This document shows, piece after piece, positions 56,248 through 64,000 of a stretch of DNA of 64,000 nt. Position 1 is the stretch's first letter, and every line of letters starts with the position of its first letter. The DNA is from Eudorina sp. 2006-703-Eu-15. Taxonomy: Eukaryota; Chlorophyta; Chlorophyceae; Chlamydomonadales; Volvocaceae. The notes beneath the pieces are model-generated. The model was not told the origin of the DNA, did not search any database, and saw nothing but the letters and a program-made list of their open reading frames with translations. Made by a program: the position numbers and the translations under genes. Location: contig BDSI01000037.1 in NCBI GenBank assembly GCA_003117195.1, positions 567,501-631,500 of the forward strand, written 5' to 3'.

Positions 56248-58730
56248 ATGGACCACGGCGACGGTGGCGCTGACATGGATCACGAAATGACGTTTCTGTG
56301 TGACGGGCGTCCCGTCACCAGCCCAGGCGGTGAGTGGCACTCAAGAAATGGGCGAAGCGACCGATGCAGTGGCAGTTACCACTTTAGAGCCGCCAGCCAT
56401 GCCCAAACGGTTTCTTCTTGAATCCTTCCAATGTAGTTTGTTGGTTATTTCTCGAGTAGATGATGCTTGGCGAACTAGGGCTGTGCGGCAGTTTTACCAT
56501 ATAATTGGAGCCTTGAACGGCTCATCCGCTGCTTACCCTGTCGCGTCTTTGAAGCGACGAACATTTCGCCACGGTGGACTAGTTGTTTCGAATTGATAGG
56601 TGTTGGCCGGGGTCGGCCAGGGTTGACCCTCGCGCGCGTTGGTGTCAGGTTCCGAGTTCTGCACCGACAGGTACTTTCGGAATGCAGCCTTCGTGTTTAC
56701 ATGTCTCCCCCTTGCAGCTTATTTCTAGCGCGACTAGGTAGTACGTCCCCTTCTCCTTATTTCGTCGTCCTGCTCTATGTTTGCGCAGGATCATGGATTG
56801 GCCACTTTGGCCCAGGGATCGTTATGATTGTCTGGGGCATTCACTGGATGCAGGGCACGTTCAGGTATGTATTCAGCTTTAATGGATTAAATCCCTGACC
56901 AGCCGCTACGGCGACCGTCGCCAGCCGCTATAGATGCACTACACAATCATAATATTAAATGTATATTATTGTGAGTGTAGGGTTTACTTTGGCAGCCGGC
57001 GCCATAAGGGCCAAGAGTATCGAGCGCAAACGACGTACAGTTTGTGGCCTTTTCCTGCTGTGTCGGAGAGCATCCTCAAGGCATTTCTGCCAATGGCGAT
57101 TATGTCAATTGAGCTTTACTTCGCACACCGAGGTGGCTGGAGGTGAGAGTGGCCAGTGACGAATTAGGGTAATTGTTGGTTGCCTGGTACCGTTGCAGCA
57201 CCTGTCGAGTAGACGCCTTTTCGAGCTTTCACAACATGAAATAAGCATCACCTCATCGGGACCAATTTTTGATCACCCCAACGTCGCAGGACGCTTTACT
57301 GTCCTGCTGGAAGTGTGCGCGAGGGTCACTTCTACGGTAACCACCTGAACAACTGGCAGCACGCGTCCATGTATCCCGGCTTCATCCTCGCTGGTGCGTT
57401 AAATGACCGATGCAAGCTACGGGAGCAATGCGCACTAGGCTCTTTCGGCCTAGCACATAATATTGCTCACTGTTTCCGCGCTGTCCTCTTCAGGTTTTGT
57501 GGACCTCATTGGCTACGAGATGGAGCTTCCTGCCGGCACGCAGCAGGTCAGCACACACGGCTGAGTAAAGTGGAACGGGGATCTTCCGCCCTTTTCCGGA
57601 GTATGTGCCACATCCAATGGACTGACAGTGGTATCTATCGCAGTGGTTCAAGAAATAAAAGCAGTATCACCACGTGCAATTGATGCCGTGGATACGCCCC
57701 GTATCACATCCGTGTCCATTCAGGGCGATGCTCCATTGTAATACCCTTCCTGCTGCGCATGCACCCGTTGAAGGACAAACACATACGGTACGCGACGCAC
57801 GTGATTGCGCGTCCCGAGTTGCCTGCAGGCCTTCCTGTTCATGGCGTTCTTCTGTGAGGCGCTGCTGATGGGGCTTCACAAGAAGCACACGCCGCTGGAC
57901 ATCGCTGTTCACGAGGTGCTCTTCTACACAATGATGGCGTCAGCAATCTTTGTGCTTCTGGAGCTTGTGCAGCCCAAAAATTTCTTGTTGTCCTGCGGCC
58001 GCGTCCTTTCCGTGTTCGTCCAGGGCGGCTGGTTTGTGATGGCGGCACACATCATCTTTAACGGTGCGTGGGGTTGGTTGGTCATTGCGGGTCCTGCTAT
58101 ATGGCGTTTCTGATTCGTATATGGCCACATATGGCGTTTCTGATTCGCGACCCGCCCGGTCCGGCAGGTGGCAACGCTTGGAACGAAGATGGCGGCGGTG
58201 ACATGGCGCCCGCCATGATGGTGCCGGTCTATTTTGTGATCGTCATTGTATCGTCGCTGACGGCCCTCCTTATTGGTAAGGAGGAAGAAAGGAGGAAGGC
58301 TTGTCAGGCAATGAGCGCAGTCTAGCCCAGCGCCTGGTGATGCTGTCGGGAGACCTGGTAGCAGCACAGGGCGCGTTCCTGGTAGATAGAGCGGCCATGT
58401 GCGGTGCCATCAACGGCGGACATTCCACGCGCACACCTCCATGTCTGCACACCTGCCTCCAGCCCGCAAGCTGTGTCCCGAGGGGCATGGACCTACGCAC
58501 AGTGGACCGGGTAACGGTGGCAGGCAGTCGATCCATGCATCTGCGTCGCCCGTGTGCCTGTTGCAGGTTTCATCTGCTTCCATCTGTACTATAAGATCAT
58601 GGATGGTCGCATGGCCCCGTACGAGAAGGCGAGCCTTCTGGACGAGGACCGTGTCGCCGACCGCGGCGCGACTGTGGCCGTACCGATGGCCTCCCTGTCG
58701 AGCATGTGCGGCACGAGCTGCCAGGCATGA
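56248..58730 (+). CDS. TMEM45/DUF716-family multipass membrane protein
   Basis: Eight exons: 56248-56329, 56789-56864, 56981-57142, 57290-57393, 57494-57546, 57829-58063, 58168-58275 and 58567-58730; all phases agree, 327 residues, stop TGA. After a hydrophilic start (MDHGDGGADMDHEMTF) comes the family signature GSWIGHFGPGIVMIVWGIHW (first membrane segment), then FLPMAIMSIELYF, the loop with GNHLNNWQHASMYPGFILAG and FVDLIGYEMELPAGTQQ, FLFMAFFCEALLMGLHKKHTPLD, EVLFYTMMASAIFVLLELVQP, FVQGGWFVMAAHIIFN, a segment MMVPVYFVIVIVSSLTALL and GFICFHLYYKIM. About seven membrane helices are expected, with the His-rich contacts (NHLNNWQH, HKKHTPLD, HE) typical of the family. Members are found in plants and animals; molecular function is not established. 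The histidine-rich N-terminus could bind metal, which is a guess. Confidence 0.9.
58098..58147. repeat. Short direct duplication in an intron
   Basis: ATATGGCGTTTCTGATTCG occurs at about 58099-58117 and again at 58129-58147, separated by TATATGGCCAC. It lies in the intron 58064-58167 of the TMEM45 gene, just before the acceptor. Confidence 0.8.
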
Positions 58731-61700
58731 GTGGCGGGCCGCCTTCTGTGGCGAATACGATCAGCAGCAGCGACTGCGACTGCGTGCGTTCACGATGGGA
58801 CTCGGGAGGTCTGCCAGGGCGTTCATAATTACGGACCCCCCATATCATATCCTGTCCTGCATTTACAAGTCCGGGCAATGCGATATGTGAATTTCAAGCT
58901 AATGGGGGTGGAAGAACAGTGTGGCTTTGGCGCTGTGGGTGGGGATGTTGTGCGCAGATGGGCCTGCAGTTGGCCGCTCCGGAGGAGCGATATTGCATCC
59001 TGTTGCATACGGCGAGGGAGGTCCATACGATTGCTTGCCATTTGCGGGCTCGGTGGTCCTTTTGGCGCCGCCAAACCCTTGATTGACTCGTTACAGGTCA
59101 CTATGGGGGCAGGCTTGAAGGCGTAAGCGCCTTTGTGATAAAGACGGTAATGTTCATCTTAACCAAGGCTTCTACATGCGATAAACAGAAAATACCCTAA
59201 TGTGGGCTATGATGTGCGGTCGGTGGATGTTGTGGTTCGGACGGGTTGGATGTGCTTGAGGCAGCGATAAACGGCCCCTGGTACGTGGACTGATATTGAG
59301 AATTGCATTCAAATTCACATATAATATGGTATGATGTGCGCGCGCGGTAATTTTCCACGCTGGGATCGTTGGCAGCTGCACGCGGCATTATTATGCACCC
59401 GTAACTGCCCGTAACTAGAACGGTGCCTTGGCTGTGCCGCCTCTCGTTTCCCATTACTTTCATTTATTTCCTCCCTAAGATTTTCACAGTCCTGGCCGTT
59501 TGGTTGGCCATTTTTGGGCAGCGGCTGGTCGCCGTTGTTCGTGCAGGATCGTGCTGTTGGGTGCGGGCGCTGTTGTACCCTTACCTGCCCTTACTCTGGC
59601 CCGAATTGGAGTGGAGTTTTGCAACCAGGATATATTGCTCTGCCTGTCGACTGGTTTTCCCGCGAGAGTTTGCGCCCGCGATAGTAATTGTCTGGTGTTG
59701 CGGGTTTTGGGGAACATGTACGGAAAGATGTCCCTGCCCGCTTCCCGGTGTCCCCGCTGACGGACGGAAATTTTCGCGATCGGCTTTCCCCGTATTGTAA
59801 CACAGAGTATGTCTCTATCACTCAGTATGCAGGTCGCTTGGAATTCAGCATCAGCTACACGACCTGCATCACTTGACCAATTTTATTAATGGTGTTACGG
59901 TGGCCCCCACGGGCCATCGGTGACAGCTGTACGCTGTGTTGGGGTTCGCCTTGGCCACACGGGAGAACGGCTCACCACGGCAGCGGACGGATGCTGTTCA
60001 AGCGTCCCTCGAATATCGGGGCCCTCCCAGGGATCACGTGGAGCTGACGTGGGGCTTCGGCCTCAGGCCCCTGCGGGTCTGCTGTGTCTGCGCAGAGACG
60101 GCGGCGGGGTCCTGCGGGGTCGCGCAGCCGCTTGCACTCGTCTGTGCTGTTACACCTGCTTGGAATCGGGAAACCACTCTGGTGCACCTTCCCTTCATGC
60201 CAAGTTGTCAAATCCCACCCCCGTGGTAACTTGGCAGGGACAGTCCAAAATGTGGTTCAGACTGCAATGTACGGTATTTCCTCACTGCCGTTTGAAAGCG
60301 TGACAGTGGCGCTTGGGTGCTGGACGGAGGACCCTTATGTATCCCGTGCTGTGTCGGGTGGCCATTGCTGCCGGCGGGAAGACCGGCACGAAGAGGTCGG
60401 GTCGGCCTGTCGGCTCTGTGAGGAAGCGCGATCCGTGCCGCTACGGGGCGGGCCGTCCTGCCGGAAGCCGGTGCGACATGCTAGCCACTGACACCCTCGG
60501 CGACAGTGCTGGGACGTGCCGCCACGCAGTGCCGGTTGTTGTGGGGTAAACCCGTATTGACAGGAAGCAAACTGTAAAGCAAAAGTCAAGGACGCAGGCC
60601 AACCATCGCCAGACAGGCGAACCCCGATGCCGCCCTGTGCTGCGTGCTTACTCAAGACCAGGGAGTGGCCCCGCCGAGAATATGACGATCCACCGCTCGG
60701 CACTTGGGCCGCTGGAAGGAAGACCCTTAGTGGTGTGCGAGCCCATCCGGATCGGGATGCGCGGAACCCAAACTAGTTCGGTCTGATGTCGCCAGCAGCG
60801 AGCTCGCGGGATTCAAGCCCCGGAGCGGTGTTTCGCCCGGCGTGGAGGTCTCAAGGCTTATGAAAGAGCAGGATGAAGCCCAACTGAAGTAGGTGACGGG
60901 CGCCTGGGCAACTAGACATAACCAACCTCTCACCGAATGCAGGGCCCTCGCGCCCGGCCAGTGAGATGCAAGCCCGCAGGGCTCCAACGCAACGTACAAC
61001 ACCACCCTAGGGCAGCCGAACGGGCGACTGCCCGAGGGTCCGACACCTGATTTACTTGTACATTTGGCGTGCGCTACAATTGATCGCTTCGTTTGCGTAA
61101 AGGAGACCGTCTACCCTACAGTAGGCGCATGCACCGTAGACGATGCATCACTGCAGGCACGGCTGTCTTGCATGAGGGCGCGCCGCGCGCCAGGCCGTTG
61201 CGCTGCAAGGCCACCCATTTCCTGATTGCAATGTACACCCTGGGGCCACACAAAATTTGGACGGGCCGTGACATCGCTTCAGCGCAAGGATCAACGCGGT
61301 CTGGTGTCTAGCTGTCGTGTGCTGCGCATGATGTGTTCCAAACCTTTCCAACGGTAGGTAACGGTCATGAGTGGTCTCGATCGTGATCTCGTGAAATAAT
61401 GGTGATGGGCTAAAAGCTGATCAGAATTCGAGCAATTTGCACAATGGTATGTTCCATAAAGGCAATGCACAATCGGCGAAGGTGTTACGGGGAAACTGCC
61501 AGCGAAAATGCGATTGACATTTAGGAGGCAGCAAACAAGCTGCACTCCAACCCTCAGTACAATGTAACTCTTGCAAATAACTTCCGTCACTCTGTAATCG
61601 AAGTTGATGACAGTCGCTGTCGTGACAGAACAAAAATTCCTTACGCAGACCAAAAATTCCAAGACGCTTCTTAGGTTATATTTGATGTAACCTATGGATG

Positions 61701-61950
61701 CAGTCTGTTCAGGGTAAGAGAGTCGGACGGTTAAGCAGATAAAATTAAGATCCAGCAGCGACAAGGCGCTTTATGATTGTCATTCAATAAAATTATGGTT
61801 AAACTTCACTTTTTGCACAGCATAATCGGGATGACCTGCCGTTTCCCCGATGAGTGATTACGGTTACGCGTCAGCAAACGGAACCGTACAGAACCGCTGC
61901 GTCTTTCTTTATAAGGTGTGCGAGTGCCAGGTGCAATGTGCCAGCTTTGT
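58731..61950. other. Spacer between TMEM45 and isocitrate lyase
   Basis: 3.2 kb without a supported gene. 59889-59932 on minus matches the family B retroelement 3' end (GTTACGGTGGCCCCCACGGG, CCATCGGTGACAGC). The stretch 60000-61060 is GC-richer than its flanks and looks like degenerate repeat or 5' part of that element, but I find no protein homology. An open frame at 61291-61764 (minus) has AT-rich composition and no splice or family support. Confidence 0.4.
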
Positions 61951-61952
61951 TG

Positions 61953-61970
61953 CTTATATATATAATTTAT
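61953..61970 (+). promoter_or_regulatory. TATA box of isocitrate lyase gene
   Basis: TTATATATATAATTTAT lies about 46-62 bp upstream of the ATG at 62016. With initiation about 30 bp downstream, the 5' UTR would be only some 20-30 bases. Confidence 0.75.
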
Positions 61971-62015
61971 CACATCCTGCGGCTTCCCGCAAGACAACAA
62001 AACCGTTCGTTCATC

Positions 62016-64000
62016 ATGGCGTCTAACGGTTCTTCCCGCTGGGATGGCGTCAAGCGGGTGTACAGCCGGCAGGATGTGGAGAAGCTGCGTGGCTCTGTTA
62101 AGATCGAGTATACTCTGGCGCGCCTGGGTGCTGAGCGTCTGTGGAACCTGATGCATACCGAGCCGTACGTGCCGGCCCTCGGCGCAATGACTGGTAGGTT
62201 ATCGCTGCCCAATTGCAACTTAGCAACTGCCAGATTAAAAACGGAAGTCTTCTGTTCGCGACACCGTCTGATGTATGCCACTTCTGTATCGGTGCTGCGT
62301 CGGCACGTCGTGGCAACCGTTTTAATTCTGCAGAACGTCCTCAAGCGCACGATTCAGTTTGATAAGTGAGATTATGGTTGCGTTTGTGAATGTGCTTTTG
62401 CAGGTGGCCAAGCGGTCGAGATGGTCTCTGCCGGCCTGAAGGCCATCTACCTTTCGGGGTGGCAAGTCGCTGCGGACGCAAACTCAGCTATGCAGGTCGG
62501 TGGCAACGCTCTATGGCTGAGCATATGAACGATTATCTTATCATTGCTAACCATTTCTTACAACGCTGGCGGCGTTCTGCAGACTTACCCCGATCAGAGC
62601 CTGTATCCGGTGGACTCCGTTCCGCGGGTGGTTTCGCGCATCAACAACGCCTTCCAGGTAGGCATCAATTCATCTGTTCATACCGTCGCACTCCATGTTT
62701 GGGAACCCTCGAATGTCATAACCGACGCCTGGCTCGTTTTCGCTGCCCCTCCGCTTTTGCGAAACGTCTGCAGCGAATGGACCAGATGCAGCACTCTGAG
62801 GGCCGCAACGACATCCATTGGTTCGCCCCGATTGTGGCCGACGCCGAGGCGGGTTTCGGTGGCAACCTCAACGCTTTTGAGGTGGGCCGTGGTGAAACAT
62901 GCAAGTTGTCCGGGTCCATACCACCGTGTCGGGCCGTGAGAGTGTGGCTGGGGTTGTCACGCCGTTAGAACCGGCCTTCGCCCTCGCGAACTTTGTTTTC
63001 AGTGTGCCCAAAATCTATGTTTCAATGTGAACAACAACCAGACATTGTCCGATCAGAACTGGCCCTGTAGTGCTCTGCTTTGCTTGATTGCTAATTATGG
63101 CTTATTCATTTCTGAAATGGTCCGCAGCTCATGAAGGCGTTAATCGAGGCCGGCGCGGCGGCCGTGCACTTTGAGGTGAGTCCTTGGACTTCACCCGTCT
63201 GGAGGGGAATGTATTCGTCACTCTGGCCTGTGCGACTTTAGACCCTTCCTGCGACTCTCGTTCTACTTGTGACCCGCCGCTTGTCTGGTGTCGCTTGTGA
63301 GTTGTTGATGACGTCTTGTCGGCCATAACCCATGGCGTGGTCTCGTACGGCACCGCTGTCGTCAACCTCCGTCCCAAGCTCCGTCTGTGGCAACGTCTCT
63401 TGACGTTTTCATTGCGTCAAATGTCAAGCTGAACCCGCCGCACCTCTCACGCTTTCCCTGAGCAGGACCAGCTGGCCTCCGCCAAGAAGTGCGGACACAT
63501 GGGCGGTAAGGTGCTGGTTCCCACCAAGGAGTTCATCCAGAAGCTCACAGCGGCGCGCCTGGCGGCGGATGTACTGGACGTGCCCACCATCATTATCGCC
63601 CGCACCGACGCCCTGGGTGCCTATCTGCTTACCAGCGACGCGGACGAGCGGGATCGCCCCTTCATGACCGGTGAGTGCAGACCGGTCGGGAGATTTACGC
63701 TGCGTTGGAGGGGTCTTCATAAGGGATATATATTATTTTTTATGATGTTATATGGACCGAAACACACGCCGCACCCATTCTATCAGGAAACCACCCCCTT
63801 CCTGAGGACCTGTCCAGAGTAATTACGGCATGCGCTGCGCCCGCCGGGTTGGGCCGACTTGACGCATGATGTCCCCCTGTAGCAGGTTCCCGAGCGCGTG
63901 TTGATTGAATACGCGCATGGACCTGGTGAGTAAAGCCCTTCAACAATCTTCTTCAATCTGCTGCTGCAGGCGAGCGGACCGCTGAGGGCTTCTTCGCCGT
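62016..64000 (+). CDS. ICL1: Isocitrate lyase, N-terminal part (runs off window)
   Basis: Seven exons in the window: 62016-62193, 62404-62495, 62583-62657, 62774-62881, 63128-63175, 63466-63670 and 63970 to the edge; phases agree. The enzyme cleaves isocitrate to glyoxylate and succinate in the glyoxylate cycle and is needed for growth on acetate. Residues 1-60 ([17 protein letters not shown]...) match algal/bacterial-type isocitrate lyase without the long plant insertion. Recognisable blocks: [49 protein letters not shown] (metal and substrate binding), [25 protein letters not shown] with the catalytic KKCGH cysteine, [22 protein letters not shown], and [10 protein letters not shown] at the edge. 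No N-terminal targeting peptide is visible. Expression is probably acetate-responsive, by family knowledge only. The last exon is cut by the window. Confidence 0.97.

Noticed and set aside
60800..60870. tRNA-like stretch (GGGATTCAAGCCCC)
   Set aside because: It resembles a T arm, but the base pair next to the loop is not G-C and there is no matching acceptor stem, D arm or anticodon arm.
61291..61764. 157-codon open frame on minus upstream of isocitrate lyase
   Set aside because: AT-rich relative to genuine exons, no introns, no family motif, and it overlaps sequence that looks like simple spacer.

Overview
This is nuclear DNA of a green alga of the volvocine group (Chlamydomonas/Volvox relatives). 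The evidence is many short exons with GTGAGT-type donors and CAG acceptors, GC-rich third codon positions, TGTAA polyadenylation signals, tandem type-I light-harvesting (LHCBM) genes, and a peroxisomal/cytosolic-type isocitrate lyase. Spacers are close to 50% GC in places and several LHC residues differ from the C. reinhardtii proteins as I remember them, so the species is probably a relative of C. reinhardtii; the species itself is an inference.

All gene models below were built by hand, checking that donor and acceptor phases agree at every junction. Layout: (1) 0-23 kb, five LHCBM paralogues: a 3' fragment (+) at the left edge, two complete genes on minus (8.4-9.7 and 11.2-12.5 kb), one on plus (16.8-18.1 kb) and one on minus (21.2-22.4 kb). 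Between the first and second LHC genes lie two ordinary nuclear genes transcribed head to head: a YEATS4/GAS41-like chromatin reader (minus) and a BSD-domain protein (plus). The spacers at 13-16.4 and 18.2-20.2 kb hold 5'-truncated pieces of non-LTR retrotransposons. (2) 23.4-36 kb, one very large minus-strand gene (14 exons, about 2,936 residues) for an acidic, low-complexity and coiled-coil protein I cannot name. (3) 36.7-40.6 kb, a divergent centrin-like EF-hand gene (plus) and a 287-residue gene of unknown function (minus). (4) 40.8-51.9 kb, an 18-exon CCAR1/DBC1 homologue (plus) with very large low-complexity insertions. (5) 52.5-54.7 kb, homogentisate solanesyltransferase (plastoquinone synthesis). 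(6) 56.2-58.7 kb, a TMEM45/DUF716 membrane protein. (7) 62.0 kb to the right edge, the 5' part of isocitrate lyase (glyoxylate cycle).

The genes do not form one pathway. The LHCII cluster and the plastoquinone enzyme both serve thylakoid photochemistry, isocitrate lyase serves acetate assimilation, and YEATS, BSD and CCAR-like proteins belong to transcription/chromatin. Three divergent gene pairs share short spacers that probably act as bidirectional promoters. The strongest signals beyond plain annotation are concerted evolution in the LHC cluster (near-identical exon 3-intron 3-exon 4 with unrelated introns 1 and 2), a 55-59 bp promoter module fixed about 60 bp upstream of three LHC start codons but replaced by a TATA box in a fourth, a probable GC-AG intron in the YEATS gene, and the unidentified giant coiled-coil gene.
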